A model generated the notes under the pieces. It had not been told where the DNA came from, made no database searches, and was given only the letters and a program-made list of their open reading frames with translations. From Sciurus carolinensis (lineage: Eukaryota; Chordata; Mammalia; Rodentia; Sciuridae), in NCBI RefSeq assembly GCF_902686445.1, contig NC_062214.1, forward strand, positions 92,112,738 through 92,176,737: a DNA stretch of 64,000 bases. Direction: 5' to 3'. The position numbers and the translations under genes were made by a program. Of this stretch, positions 1 through 12,349 are shown in pieces (positions within the stretch are counted from its first letter, which is position 1; the number at the start of each line of letters is the position of its first letter).

Positions 1-58
1 TGGACTTAATACCCAAAGGCCAATGTTTTAATCAGTTATTGCAATGAAGCCTTTATAA

Positions 59-80
59 ACACACACACACACACACACAC
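59..80. repeat. (CA)n microsatellite
   Basis: A short run of about eleven CA units. It is a simple sequence repeat with no visible link to a SINE tail. Confidence 0.95.
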
Positions 81-81
81 G

Positions 82-1109
82 GCTGGTTTCACAGCACTTC
101 CAGACAGTTGGTCTCTGGAGTTTCCTAGAGGGTGGTGTGCCCAGATAAAGCATGGGAGCTCTGAGTCCTTCTCCCATATCTAGCCCTATGTGTCTCCTCC
201 ACATGTGCATCCCTGAGTTCTGAGACCAGCTTTAGAAAATTAAGTGAACCCCAATTCATAGTCACTCTGTCAGATGCCCATGCTCATACTGGCATCTGAA
301 GTGGGGAACGGTCTTGTGAGATTGAGGTCTCAGCCTATGGGATTTGAAACCATCTCCAGATAGGCCATGTTAGAACCCAGCTGAATTTGAGGACACCCAG
401 CTAAAGCATTGCTTGGTGGGTTGACGGAGAGAAATCCCCACACATTTTCGTGACCAGAGGTCGCAGAAGCATGCTATGTTGAGTGTTGTAAGAGTGGTAG
501 GAGAAACTGAGGTCTCCCCTACATCCTTGCCTACATCCATCAAAATAAAAATTTCCCAAAAAAGAAATCACCAAAAAATAAATCATCAGTTTCTACACAT
601 CAAGTTATAAAAATCGGAAATCAAATATTCAATTCTCATAAACCTCTTCTCTCATCAAATCAACATTACTCTAGTAATTTTATAAGTAAATATTTCTCAC
701 AGGTCTCAGAATGGAATGAACAATAAACACATTAGAAAAAAAAATATTGATCACAGACTTTACCTAACACTGAAATCTTTTTCCTTTGGTGCTCTTCAAT
801 TGCTAAGACTATTGATTTGTTCAGAATGTATTGCTCCGATAGATTTTGGTGATGATCCAATTATTGGTATTCCTTACTTCTTCTAATCTTATCAACTATT
901 GTCTAGTTGAAGGAGTGCTAACATTTGTCCAGTTGGGTGCATTTTACAGATTATCCGATTCAATCACATTGTCCCTACCACACAAAGGAAACAGCCTTAG
1001 CAAGGTAACTTCAGTACACAAAGTCACACAAGGCAGCACATGTTGAAATGGCAGATCTGGGCTTTCCATCTAGGTCTGTCCATCTGACTGCTAATCCCTC
1101 ACCACTCAG
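82..1109. other. Unique non-coding stretch
   Basis: No recognisable repeat, RNA or convincing exon was seen. The open frames on both strands are short (66 codons or fewer) and resemble no known family. The part from about 545 to 860 is AT-rich. Confidence 0.6.
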
Positions 1110-1232
1110 TGAGGCCCTGGGACAAGGGAGCTCCTTGAAAATTCAGACCTTTGGGCCCCAGCCTGGCTCTACTCAATCAGAATCTGTGTTTTAATGTCCA
1201 CAGTAACATTTGGGAAGCTCTGGAGTAAAGGC
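1110..1232 (+). mobile_element. MER5-like hAT (Charlie) MITE fragment
   Basis: The text GGGCCCCAG...AATCAGAATCTGTGTTTTAA, preceded by a degenerate CTCCTTGAAAATTCAGA, follows the order of the MER5A consensus (short non-autonomous hAT element). Heavy divergence fits an insertion that predates rodents. Terminal inverted repeats are not both visible. A MER20-type relative is possible. Confidence 0.5.
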
Positions 1233-1844
1233 CTTCCCAGAGCCGAACAACCACCTCTCGTTGGTTAAGATGGTTGGCAAATGCCTATGGTTCACACCAT
1301 AAGCAAATAGCAGCTTATCACATGAGTGATTTAATGACAACTTGGCATTTCAAACCATGAAGCCACCAGAATGGGGTGCTTGTCACACAACAAACTACAA
1401 TAATTCACAGGGCTCATTGCATGGGGTCTTTCTAAATAGTTGCCCACAGGTTGGTGGTCACAAAGACTGAATTCTTTCCTTTGATAAAGTGCCAGAGAAG
1501 CCTGTGGGATAGGCATTAACACCCGCCAACTCCATAAAGACATCTAAACACTCTCAGAATTCAAATCCTCCTGGCATTTTTTTTTCTTTTAAACAGCCAA
1601 TGAATTAAGGAGGAAAAATATGACTCTAGCAATAAAAAGCAGCTAATCACTTTAGTGTCTATTGCCCTTTTACACAGATATCTTCAGCTATCTGTATCTA
1701 TAATGATCTTTAAAATCTAAATACTCAAATTAAGGTTCCTACTATTAAATGTGAACTATGTCCAAGTAGATCACAATAAGGAGGGAGTCATGGAATGAGG
1801 TGAACTTAAAGGTATATAGTCAGCTTTCCCTGCCTCTCCTGACT
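1233..1844. other. Unique non-coding stretch
   Basis: No repeat family or coding signature was recognised. A short poly-T/poly-A-rich patch lies near 1578-1625. Confidence 0.55.
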
Positions 1845-1965
1845 CAAGTTTCTCAAGGTGTGAACCATGGGCCACCTGCTTGAGAATCACTTAAGATCAG
1901 CACTAAAAATGCACATTCCTGGGTCCAAGCATTCACATCTTAACACCCTTCCCAACAGATTCCTA
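1845..1965 (-). mobile_element. MER5-like hAT MITE fragment, antisense
   Basis: TTTCTCAAGGTGTGAACCAT followed by GAGAATCACTTAAGA and AAAAATGCACATTCCTGGG matches the antisense MER5A order (TCTCAAAGTGTGGTCC, then a run like ATCACCTGGGA, then AAATGCAAATTCTCGGG). It is an old, substituted DNA-transposon remnant. Confidence 0.6.
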
Positions 1966-3654
1966 TACACATAAAGTCTGATGACAAATGTCACCTGATT
2001 TTGGTTCACAGTTACATAAGAATTATCACCCATAATTTAATCTTCATAGATGTAAGGCATCACTATGTCCACTTGTGTACATGTGCATGTGTGCATACTT
2101 TAAAAACATGGATGTGCAGTCCAGATTCTAAATATAAACCATAGCTTGGTGCACGGACACACATATTACATTACTCACACATATGTCCAAGTCCAAGAAA
2201 TTTAAGGTCTCGCCTCCAGTTATTCATGGACTATCTATACACATACTAGACACATTCCCTGAGAACAGAGGCTGGCATCTGTAATCCCTGTAACCTCTCA
2301 TAAAGAAACAGAGAACATTTTCAAAAAGAAAGATCACTTAGGACATGGTCTGGGAGAGATTCTTTTGAGTCACTGTCTTAAGGCTTTTAGAGAAGACATG
2401 AAATTTAAATTTTTTTGCTTCTCTTTAGAAGTAAAACACCTTTAAGATCTCCAAGGTATCTGCCCAGCAGAGGAAAATGCCTCTTGACGTACTGAGGAAG
2501 GGACCTCTAAAACTACTGGCCAGGCCACCCCACCCAAGGGTCCTGGAATGAACTTGTTTTGGCTTTTCTGGACTTCAGAGGGGACTCTAAGTAGATATAG
2601 AAGTGAAGCCCTAGGGATATGTGTGTGCACACCATTGAATCAGAGATAAAGATGGCACATGTGTGCAGGTGTTTTTGACCACAAGAAATGCACCAATGTT
2701 TCCATAGTCATTAGAAAGAAAGTATATCAGGATTTTTCCCTTAAATATTTGATTGGTTTTGTAGAGTCTACTGCTTACATATAAAATAATAAGTGTATAA
2801 TCTACATGACCAATTGCATCACTGCCCACTCCCACACCCACTTCATAGTTATGTCCATGATGGATGCAAAGCTCATTTACTTCTCTGAGCTCTGTCAACC
2901 ACGGTGGATGGCACCCTCTGTCTACTATTTACTCCTCTGCCATCAACAACCTGCCACTAGCAGCAGAGTTATGGATCCGACATCACCGGTACACATGGGT
3001 ATATCATGTCTCTGGGACTTAACCTCCTGATACCTTAAACTGCCCTAATGGTCCTCCCAGTTAGAACAGCCACAAGTGTAAGCAAATGTCCTATTTTCTG
3101 CAAGGTACTTGTCACTCAGTTACTGAAGGGTCAATAAAAGGGAACACAGTGGAGGAAGCCAAAACCGGCAAGAAAATGGTGAGTAAAGTGAGTTTCCACC
3201 AATTTCTCATATCGAGGAAAAGATCAAACTAAATTCTAGCATTATCACAGAAAAAGCATTGCACTAAGCTCAAATATGGTTCTGACAAAGCCTGAGAAAA
3301 TATGACTAGAGGAGGTAGGATAGGGAGGTCCCCAGGGGCCTAGTGAATGACCCCATTTCAGAAGTGAACATGGGGACATGTTCAATAAATCCTAGTAGAA
3401 CCAAGTACATAAATCTGTATGTACCAGTTAATCCCATGATGGCTTTAAATCATCTCTAAGAGATTGGTATACATTTCAGGGAATCTGAGAACATGTGACA
3501 CATCCCCCTCACTTTGGAGGTGATGCCTTGCCTAAGGACATGTGTATGACTTCAGTTAGTTAATGCTAATAAGCAGATTAAACACCAAAGAGGCAGGTTA
3601 TAGAGTGTTCTGGATAGGAGAGTAAGGGCTACAGCTAGACAGAAAAGAGCAGCA
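1966..3654. other. Unique non-coding stretch
   Basis: Mixed-composition sequence with no repeat family I recognise. The longest open frame (95 codons on the minus strand, 2611-2898) has no signal, domain or family resemblance and is treated as chance. Confidence 0.55.
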
Positions 3655-3785
3655 GTCATGTGACCCTGTGACCTCGGGCAAGTGTCCTACATTCACTAAG
3701 CCCCGGTTTCCTTACATGATGCTGGAAAATAAATTCACGCACATAGATACTATGAGGATGACTATAGCATTACCCTTGTCCTGTC
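3655..3785 (+). mobile_element. MIR SINE fossil
   Basis: TGACCCTGTGACCTCGGGCA, then a degenerate form of the 'taagCCTCAGTTTCCTCAT' core and a later ACTATGAGGATGA, is the canonical order of a mammalian MIR element. Divergence is high, as expected for this ancient family. Confidence 0.7.
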
Positions 3786-4169
3786 TAGCTAACTGATTCC
3801 AGGTAAATAATTTTAGTTCTGTGGACTGTTTTCCCCTTGAGTGCAAAAGGAAAGGAAAATGCTTTCCAGCTTCAAGATGTTTTGAACCTAGGTTCCTCTC
3901 TATTCATTTGCTTGGAGACTCATCATGAACAGTGGACACCAACTTGAACTTCCAGATCCTCCCAATTTCTCAAACATTTGTAGGAATGAATGAATAAAAG
4001 GAAGCATACAATGCAAGCATGAATGAAGCCAAACTGATTTTGCATCCTGAATCTCTGATCCTGAATAAATGAAGTTGTAGGTGAGAATAATCCCAACAGC
4101 TATCAGTTACTAATTCCATATGGCAGAGATAGCTGTTTTAAAAATACATTATTGCATCTACTTCTTCCA

Positions 4170-4235
4170 AGACTACTTCAGTGTAGGGGTCTGAAGTTAA
4201 CACCTAAGGCTCAGAGAGGAGAAACAACTGGCTTT
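4170..4235 (+). mobile_element. Possible MIR/L2-class fragment
   Basis: CTAAGGCTCAGAGAGGAGAAACAACTGGCT resembles the 'gaGGCtCAGAGAGGttAAgtaaCTtGc' segment common in ancient mammalian SINE/L2 remnants. It is too short for firm placement. Confidence 0.35.
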
Positions 4236-4260
4236 TGTCCCAGGAGATATCGCCAAAGAG

Positions 4261-4307
4261 GCATGCACGTGTATGCACGCGCGTGCACACACACACACAT
4301 ACACACA
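4261..4307. repeat. Alternating purine-pyrimidine tract (Z-DNA-prone)
   Basis: All 47 bases alternate purine and pyrimidine without a break: first GCATGCACGTGTATGCACGC, then GCGTGC, then a CA run with one TA. Such tracts are a known substrate for left-handed helix formation. Confidence 0.85.
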
Positions 4308-4884
4308 AATCTACCTCTGAGAATCAGAATTATTCCATTGAGAGAAATACGCAGGGTATAAAACTCCAATTTACAAAGCCCCTATTCACAGTTTTGTGAA
4401 AGCTGATGATATTAATTTATGTATCAACAAGACATTTTTATTTCTCAGTATTGAAAATGCTATGTTATCAAGACACAGGAATGCCCCTATAGCCCGGAAT
4501 TTCCATAAACAGTCCCAAGTGTTTTTCAGAGCTCTTCCTCCTCTGAGAGTGGAGGGGTCAGGATTTATGATTACAAAATGCCTACCTGGAAAGCAAGAAA
4601 AATCAAGAAAGAGTATTTACTATGTCACATGGCTTTCCACCCAGGCACCTCTGAGGAATCAGGAGCAGCATGTAATCCAGCAGCCCTGGGGTATTCCACA
4701 GGCAGATGGGGAGCTCAGTGCAGGAAGAATTGAAGCACATCTTGAATCTCATGTTCATATAGCATTGTGCAATTTCTCTGCCTTTTCAGTATCAAGTATT
4801 TTTTTTAAATGACCCTCATGATATGGACTTAAAATTTATTGAGGTGTGCACATGGTCATTTTTAATAAGTGTTTCTTTTTCTCC
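4308..4884. other. Unique stretch with a chance open frame
   Basis: No repeat recognised. A 138-codon frame on the plus strand (4396-4812) is open through much of this stretch. It has no recognisable domain, no convincing initiation context and no splice context, so I do not call it a gene. Confidence 0.5.
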
Positions 4885-5440
4885 ACATTTTTATTGGTGC
4901 ATTATAGTTGTATATATTGGTGAGATTTGTTGCTACATCACACATGTACACAATATAACAATACAATTTGGTCAGCATCATTCCTCAGTATTTCCCCTTT
5001 CCTTTCTCTCCTTCTTCCTCCTGGTCCCTTTCCTCTGCTCCACTGTTCTCCCTTCAATTTTCACGAGACACCCCCATCCACTTTTCTTTTTCCTCTCTAG
5101 CTTCCACATATGAGAGAAAACATACCATCCTTGACCTTCTGAGTTTGTCTTATTTTGCTTAACATAATGTTCCCCAAGTCCCACCCATTTTCCTGCAAAT
5201 GACATAATTTTATTCTTCTATATAGTTGAATAAAACTCCATTGTGTATATATGCCACATTTTCTTTATCCATTCATCTGTTGACAGACACCTAGGCTGGT
5301 TCCATAGTTTGACTATTGTGAATTGTGCTGCTATAAACATGGGTATGCATGTATCACTATAGTACTGCCGACTTTAATTCTTTAGGATAAACACTGAAGG
5401 GTGGAATCATGTTTCATGTGTGTTTAAAAATGTGTACATT
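4885..5440 (-). mobile_element. L1 3' end (sciurid-type), antisense, 5'-truncated
   Basis: Read on the plus strand, this begins with a short T-rich run, the reverse complement of an L1 tail. It continues with TATTGGTGCATTATAGTTGT, then a C/T-rich segment, TTCCACATATGAGAGAAAAC, AAAACTCCATTGTGTATATA and TATTGTGAATTGTGCTGCTA. This is the standard antisense order of a mammalian L1 3' region. Only the terminal ~550 bp is present, so it is a dead-on-arrival insertion without ORF1 or ORF2. The exact 5' break near 5420-5440 is uncertain. Confidence 0.85.
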
Positions 5441-5679
5441 TCAAGTTACACAGCTGTGTTCAATGCATGTTCACCAAAGTTAATTTTTCTATACCTTTTG
5501 TATTTGTTTCCTGTTTGGTACATTGATTGGTGAGACACCACAGTACACCAACTGTCTTTCTCACTCTATTTCTACACACACACATACACAAAACTATGTT
5601 ACAGGCAAACAGGTTCAGAATCCTATTGCAGATTTAGTGGACCATTCATTTCAGTAGCAGCTTCGGGGTGACTCAGGTA
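5441..5679. other. Unassigned sequence
   Basis: No recognised family. It contains a small CA-rich patch near 5574-5592. Confidence 0.5.
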
Positions 5680-5830
5680 TGAGTCCCAACTCTATACCCA
5701 ATTCTTAAGCCTCAGTTTTCTCTTCCAACCTCAGGGGGTTTTTGAGAGGATTAAGTATGAAAGGACACTTAATATACTTAGCATAGTGCCCAGTTCTAAA
5801 GATGTTAGTTGGTAATAAAATGATCCATGG
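5680..5830 (+). mobile_element. MIR SINE fossil
   Basis: GAGTCCCAACTCTA, then AAGCCTCAGTTTTCTCTTCC, GAGAGGATTAAGTATGA and AGCATAGTGCCCAG follow the MIR order (gaatcccagctct / CCTCAGTTTCCTCAT / gAGgATTAAatGA / agcacAGTGCCtgg). Confidence 0.7.
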
Positions 5831-8434
5831 CCTACTGAATATCATGAGCTGTATACCAGTACTGCAAAGCCCCCTGACCTCTTTCTCTTGACAGTCAGGG
5901 AGCAGGATAGGGTGGGGAGGAGGCAGAGTTGTGGAAAGTGTTGTTCCAGGGCTTTGCAGTTGAGGAAGTACAGGACACCACCACCAGGTCCCTACCTTGT
6001 TAAGAATGTCACATTCCATGTCAAGTAAACACTTCATCTTCCCCAAGTTAATTGCCCAGTTGAGCTTGTTCTCTCTGGAATTTATTTCCCCTAATTGCCA
6101 ACCTGAGGGCTCTGTTGAAACAGCTGCCCAACAAGGGCAGCTTTATAAACTTTGGCATTTTTAAAGCAGGTGAGAAATAGTATCTAAACTATAGATACCT
6201 TTTGTGAACTAATACTAGTCATACGATCCACAATATTGTATGTGTGAAAGCAAGCTCAGGGTAGAGCAGCTTCCAAATCTTCAACATTTGCCCATATCCC
6301 AGCAGAGTGAGTGAATCTTTGTCAAAGACAAAGTTAATTGCACATCAGAGTGAGAAGATACAATTTCCTTCTCTGACTTTTGAACTATGAAATTGACACT
6401 TGGGAATCATTCTGTCCTCAAAATGTCAGCTGCAGGGGAAAAAATACAACCAAAAAGGCAGAATAAGCCAGCAAGAGAACCTGCCAAACAGAAGAACATT
6501 CTTAGAAATCCTTAGGGGTATAGCAGGTCATGAATTTATGAATTTGCTTTTTTTCCTAAGTAACAGAAACAATAAAAAATAGGAAGATACCCACCCCTGC
6601 TGAAATACGGCCCCTGCGATTGTTTTCACCTCTAAGTTCATCAGAAGCAGGAGACTGCAGAAAGCCCACAGGGTACAACAGGAGGGTCCTGGCTACAGGA
6701 CCCAGCACATACCTTCCACATACTGGTTGTGCCAGTGTCCTGGCCAGCTGGTCCATAACACATTCTTGACAATTTGATCAACAGACCACCACAGCCTAAA
6801 TCCTGAATTCAGAAACTGGTCCTTGATCAACAGTGTGGTTTGTCACCCCCACAACAAAAAACAAAACAAAACAAAAAAACAACAACAACAAAACACATTT
6901 TCTACAGGATTTATTCATATAGATTCCTTATTTCTTGATACCTTACTTCCAAAATGCAAGAGAAGTGAGGTGCTACTCACCACTCTTAACTTTCTTTGAT
7001 CCTTTCAAAAAGTCCCACCACCATTTGGCAAAGTGAAGCATCAACCCAACTCATACCACCCAGCCTGACTCCAGGATCCTGCATCCCACATCAGTCATTC
7101 CTTTCTTTCCTCAAACCCTGCACACATGTTAGAAAACCACCCATGGGGCAGAGGGAAGCAGGGGAATGTAATCTATAATTCACCAAAACAACTATTCCTA
7201 CCTTTTCAACTTTGGCTTTGCAGTTTAAGAAACTTTATTCCAGAATTCCAAAGACTAGACACACTTCACTATCAATTTATGTGAGAGACAAAGAAATGAT
7301 ATCAGAAGAAAGAGATAGAAGGGTTAAAATGGAATATAGTCTCCTTACTTCTATAAAAGTCAATAGGGCAAGCAACAGGGCAGAGAGCTCTGTGCCCCTA
7401 AGGGTTCACCCTGACAAGGATAAAGTATGAAAAGAAGTAAAACATTCACACTCCTTCCAAAAATTTAACAAGTATGTAAAAATTAAAAGGTCCCAAAAAA
7501 AACAGCCAAGTAGGAACAAAAAGCCATCGAGGAGATTGCTTTTTACACTAGTCTGTTTCCCTCAGGAGACCAATTCTAGAACAGCTAGATACACAGAAAA
7601 ATTAACTGAATAATGCTGAAACCCCTAAGTCTGCAGTTGGATGCTTCTGTTCCCATTTAACAACATAAATAGTCATCTCTTCAGCCACCTCCTTGATCTC
7701 TTTACTGTAGCTATCATTTCCTGCTTTGAAAGAAGAAGCAATGTTTTGCTTACTGTTCCACTGCCAAAGAAGGGGCAGAAACAAACCTCTTCACAGCTTC
7801 TATTCCCCATAAAGATGGCAGTTATGAGGCTCTTTCAACCCCTCAAAGATGTCTGTGTGCCTGTGTATACACATACACTCACCTGTAAGCATAACTAAAC
7901 ATTACTCAACTCTTGTGACTTCAACAAACTTCAGGGAAATTTTCAGGCTGTCCCAAGAAGCAGGCAGACAGATGTATGCCATGTCCCTTCAGAAGGGACA
8001 ATTAATGCACATGACTTTGGAAGGCATACAGCTCTACAACAATAAAATTTTAAGATCCATAGGAAAGATGGTGGATATTTCCCTCAGCTCTTGGCTCAAA
8101 CCTTCTTTTTCCCCCCAAGACACTAACTAAAAGATTTTTTAAAAGCTTCAGAAATATTTTCATAGAAATACAATCTCAGTTTCATATGCACATAATACAC
8201 TCTTTTCTAGAGACTGTGCTTCGTTAAGAACTGTGTGGCCAACTGTCTTCAATCACTGAACAGAAATTAGCTTCCACAAATCATCTCCCTCCTTCTGTGC
8301 CACTGGCAAGACCCCCTTTCTTTGCCCATTACTTCTGCTTCTGGCTTGATTCCAGCAGCTGGCATCCTTGCACCAGCCTATGAAGGGAGGAAGGAACTGG
8401 CGTCGTCAATTCATGATTCTCCATTTTGCAAAGA
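5831..8434. other. Unique non-coding stretch
   Basis: About 2.6 kb without a recognised transposon, exon or RNA, apart from an A-rich simple repeat at 6849-6896. Open frames are at most 113 codons and featureless. Confidence 0.5.
6849..6896. repeat. (CAAAA)n/(CAA)n A-rich simple repeat
   Basis: A run of A-tracts interrupted by single C residues, ending in a CAA triplet run. It may be the decayed tail of an older retroposon, but no body is recognisable upstream. Confidence 0.85.
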
Positions 8435-8580
8435 GGCAGAACCAAGGTTAAGCTTATTTAATATGCTCTCATCATCTCCTGCTAATGATTTAAATGAAAA
8501 GACACAGGAAGCAAATTCCCTCAGTGTCTCATTTATGAGCCACCAGGGATGCAGCTTAAAATAAGGGTGTGAGCAGTAAC
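8435..8580. promoter_or_regulatory. Candidate conserved non-coding element
   Basis: A repeat-free AT-rich block containing TTATTTAATATGC, GCTAATGATTTAAATGA and CTCATTTATGAG. The composition and the cluster of TAAT-type homeodomain cores resemble vertebrate enhancers. This is inference from composition only. Confidence 0.25.
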
Positions 8581-8784
8581 AGAAAACTCAACATGGCCCA
8601 AGCCAAACCTTCTTTGACATGGTGCCATTAATATTTATGAGATATTTACCAATATAAGGGGAAAATGTTTAACCACTTCCACTCAAAGGCATTAAGCCAG
8701 CCAACTCCCAACAGTAGGATAATGTCTACCTTTTATATAAAAAGAGACAGAAAGAAAGGGTGTCTGATTTAAAAGCCCCAGTTC

Positions 8785-8929
8785 CATGGTAAAGACTGTG
8801 GGGGGCTCTGGTGGAGCTGCCCACAGACTGAATTCACCCAGCTCTGCCACTTACAGTTCTTGACCTTGGCCAAGGTCATAACCCTTTAAGTCCTCAGTTT
8901 CCCCATCCATAAAATAGGAATAAGAATAG
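8785..8929 (+). mobile_element. MIR SINE fossil, cut by LTR
   Basis: CACCCAGCTCTGCCACTTAC, GACCTTGGCCAAGGTCA, CCTCAGTTTCCCCATCCATA and AAATAGGAATAAGAATAG match the MIR consensus closely. It stops exactly where the solo LTR begins. A clear continuation is not visible on the far side, so the distal part is either lost or too diverged. Confidence 0.8.
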
Positions 8930-9333
8930 TGTTATGGTTTGGATCTGGAATGTCCCCAAGGTCAGAAATGGGGTTTGGGGGAAGTGTTTGGATCATGGAG
9001 CTCTAACCTCATCAGTGGATTAATCCACTGAAGGATTCATAAGTAAGAAGTAGAACCTAGTTGGAGGGAGTGGGTCCTTGGGGACATGCCCCTGGGGACT
9101 ACATCTTGTTTCTATCCCCTTCTTCTCTCTGCTTCCTAGTTGTCCTGAAATGAGCAGCATTCCTCCTCCATGCCCTCCCGCCATGATGATCTGCCTCAGG
9201 CCTAGGGCAATGGAGCTGGCAGACCATGAACTGGAACCTCTGAAACCATGAGCTGAAACAAACATTTCCTCCTCTAAGTTCTTATCAGGTATTTTAGTCA
9301 CAGTGGGGGGGCAGGGGGAACCAGACCAATACA
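8930..9333 (+). mobile_element. ERVL-MaLR-type solo LTR (sciurid family)
   Basis: The element begins TGTTATGGTTTGGATC and ends ACCAATACA, the termini expected of a mammalian MaLR LTR. Internally it has the family's CTCATCAGTGGATTAATCCA, CGCCATGATGATCTGCCTC and ACCTCTGAAACCATGAGC strings. The five bases on each side (AATAG and AGTAG) are an imperfect target-site duplication. No internal retroviral region is present, so it is a solo LTR. It shares its layout with the LTRs at 34057, 38113 and 54002. Confidence 0.85.
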
Positions 9334-9529
9334 AGTAGTGACTATCTCTTAGAACTGTGGTTAAGTTTCAACAAGTCAAAATTCCTAAACACACTTAGAA
9401 CTCAGCATGGCACATGGAACCACTCAAGAAATCTTAAACATCACTGTGTTCTTTAAGCATGGGTGCTACCTCATCCTAAAAAAAAAAAGCAGTACTCAGA
9501 TACCAGCTTTCCAAATCCACTGTTCTTTC
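9334..9529. other. Unassigned sequence
   Basis: No recognised repeat beyond a short A-run at 9479-9488. Confidence 0.5.
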
Positions 9530-9640
9530 ACAAGCACTATCCCATTTAACCCTCAAATACTCTTGTCCCATTTAGCAGACAAGAATTTGATTTTCCTCAG
9601 CTTAAGAACCTGAGGCTCAGAAAAATTTAAAATCTTACCA
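9530..9640 (+). mobile_element. Ancient SINE (MIR/L2-class) fragment
   Basis: CACTATCCCATTTAACCCTC, then GAACCTGAGGCTCAGA, follows the 'catttaatcctcacaa...gaAACTGAGGCtCAGA' order common to ancient mammalian repeats. It is strongly diverged. Confidence 0.5.
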
Positions 9641-9764
9641 ACAATGCGGGTGCCTAAAATATGACAAATCTATTTGTCTTCAAAAGTTTTGCTCCTCCTA
9701 CCTTCCTAAGCCCTGTGTTCCTTCTTGCCTCAGAGATAAACTAGGAAGGAATGCTGTTAGCTCC

Positions 9765-9960
9765 CATTTAAATGAACGTTTACTGTGTGATAGACCTGAT
9801 GTAAGCATTTTATGTATACTCCTACACTGCATAGCAAACTCATAGGTGGGTAACATCATCACTCCCATTTTTCAAATGAGAAAACTGAGGCTTAAACAGT
9901 TGGAGAAATACATCCAGGCACAAATTAAAGAGACAGACAGAGAGACTTGCCCAATAGGTC
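9765..9960 (+). mobile_element. Ancient SINE (MIR/L2-class) fragment
   Basis: TTTACTGTGTGATAGAC, CATAGGTGGGTAACATCATC, then ACTCCCATTTTTCAAATGAG and AAAACTGAGGCTTAAACAG match the widespread 'ccCATTTTaCAgATGAGgAAACTGAGGC' core. It is the better preserved of two such copies within 450 bp. Confidence 0.65.
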
Positions 9961-12006
9961 AGGGAAATCTTTGTAACACTGAATCAGTACGTTCCACAGA
10001 AGTGTCAACATGGCTGTTAGTTTTGAGTGGTTGCTGTAGTAAGCCAAGAAACTTTAATTCTCTTACATTTTCATTGTGCTTGATTTTAAGAGAAATCAGA
10101 ACACAAGTGCAGTCTTCAAATAATAGAGCAAGTTATTTGATACTTTTTTACAAAAGGCACAAAATAAAAATATTGGGGGAAGGTACTTATTCATATTCAT
10201 TACAAAACAGTACTCAACCTCAGTTTTCTCCACTGCCCAATAAAAGGAGGCAAAAGTAAACCACCACAGCCCCCAAGCAATTTTAAAAACAAAAGAAAAA
10301 ACAATTTTGTTTGGAATGTCTTCATATTTGTTTCTATGAGGATTTAATCAATTTTCAAATAAAAACATGAAACCTCCAACTTTATTGCATATAGTACTAA
10401 GACTGATCTCTCCTGCAGTATTCTGTTGATAACAGTTCAGTAGAAAATTGATAAGATTAGGACGAAAGGAGAAGCTAAGGCTAGGGAACAGGAAAGATAG
10501 GCAGACAGACTGAAAGAGGAAAGGCACAGGGGCAGCAAGGAGGACTCCAAACACACAAAATGGGAAGAAGGCCAAGACACTCAGTATATTCTGCATTAGT
10601 AGTGACCTCGTGTAGTCCTTGGTTTTGGGACGTTCCCCCTCCACTGAACTCTTATGAGCTCATTCATTCATATTCACTGATCTCAGTGAAACAGGAACAG
10701 CAACAAAGTGCCCACATGGTCAAGGAGAAGGAAATGGTCCAGCAATGTCTTTCCCTTTACAGCATCCCAGTTAGAGCAATACCATCACTGATAGTTCAAA
10801 TGAAACCCACCTTTCTCTCCTCTCTATTTATCCTGCAACTCTGATGAAACCCAGGACCAAGTTTATCAAAACACAAGCCTGCTCCCTTATCATGCAATTG
10901 CTTACCTTGCCATCTACCAGAAATATAAATAGAAAAAAAAAAAAACTTTCTGTGATCAAAATGGGATGTGAGACATGGCTACCAAAAATGCTTGCATAGC
11001 ATAAGGCAAATGAGTAGTGATATGCTTGATCACCTGCCTACCAGAGTTCTGTCCAATTAAGCTGGGCAGGCAGAGATTGACAGTAAGGCAGAAAGATACT
11101 GGGCCTTCAGCCATGGGAAGAAAATCAACAGGGGTAGGAATCTTCAGGCTGCAGCTGCAGTCTAGAAGCAACCATGTACCCAAAGTTGCAAGTAGAGGAC
11201 TTGAGAAATTATAGGTCACTACAAACACCATAGAGTGAAAGTGTTCTCTCATTTGCCAGATAAATTCTGGCTTATTTGTAGTCAAAACAAAGCTGCAGTG
11301 AAATTTAGAATTCTTCAGGCAGAACAGCAAATCTCCCAACTAGATGTCAGCATAATGTAATTAGAACCAAAATAACCTACAACCCACATAAAACACTGAG
11401 AACATAAACTGAGGGGGGAAGGATGCCATGTGTCTTCTGCAAAAAGAAGAGGACAGAGATTCATGTTTTGCTGGCCCCAACTTAAAAGCTCTCATTACTG
11501 ATCAAGTATATCAAGGCTTCTTTCAAAACCATCTCACCCGCAATCAATCAATAATCATTTCAGACAAGCTCCAATGTAAAGGCAGAAAAAGAAGACTCTA
11601 GTTGAACACATCACTTTCTCTCTCAAATTCCATGTCTCGGTCTATGAGAAGAGACAGTGGCTGGGATAAACTGCAAGGTGTCACACTGCCATGTGTGTTC
11701 ATTTTGGGGAGTCACCTTCACAACTACTTGACTGGTTTGGAGTCAAGACCATCCTACTGGAGTTGCCCTTTCTCACCTGGGACCTTGCTGGAGAGGGAGT
11801 CTAACAGCAGGGGGCTTCAAGGAGGGACTATCCAGGAGGGGCATGACAGCCAGCATGGCTGGCATGGGGCAAGCCCAGCACCCAGGGGAAAGGCAGGGTA
11901 CCTGCAAGAGTGACACCAAGTGTGTTCTGCTGGGTTTATTTATACTTTGCAACCAGCCCACTGCCAAAAGAATTATGGGAGTGTAATATAAAACACATAT
12001 ATGGAA

Positions 12007-12025
12007 ACAAAAACAAAAACAAAAA
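12007..12025. repeat. (AAAAAC)n simple repeat
   Basis: Three to four near-perfect units of A-tracts separated by C. Confidence 0.85.
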
Positions 12026-12186
12026 CTCTACCATGAATACAGGGCAGTTCAAATGAAGACAAAATACAAAAACAGTAACGACATGTGTGTTTTCTCTCTT
12101 GCACTGATCACTTAGTCAAGGCAGCATGGGGAATACCAAGGATAACTCTGTATATAAATAGCACTGACTTCAAACCTTCAAGCATG

Positions 12187-12198
12187 CCCCCCCCCCCC
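12187..12198. repeat. Poly-C run
   Basis: About twelve consecutive C residues directly before GCAAAAAGG. Runs of this length are prone to replication slippage and sequencing error. Confidence 0.9.
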
Positions 12199-12349
12199 GC
12201 AAAAAGGGATAAGACTTATCACAAAGTTCACTAAACTTGACCAATAATAGGATCTGTTGTAATTATGTCTCAAAGACAAGGGGAAAGAAAAAGTTTAAAT
12301 TTCTGTTGTTCATGGGCATGCCAGAAAACAAGACCCTACATGATTGGCT

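Larger units (their letters stand above)
9961..12349. other. Unique non-coding stretch
   Basis: No recognised transposon body. It includes poly-A runs (10934-10945), an (AAAAC)n run at 12007-12025 and a C-run at 12187-12198. Open frames of up to 137 codons show no family resemblance. Confidence 0.5.
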
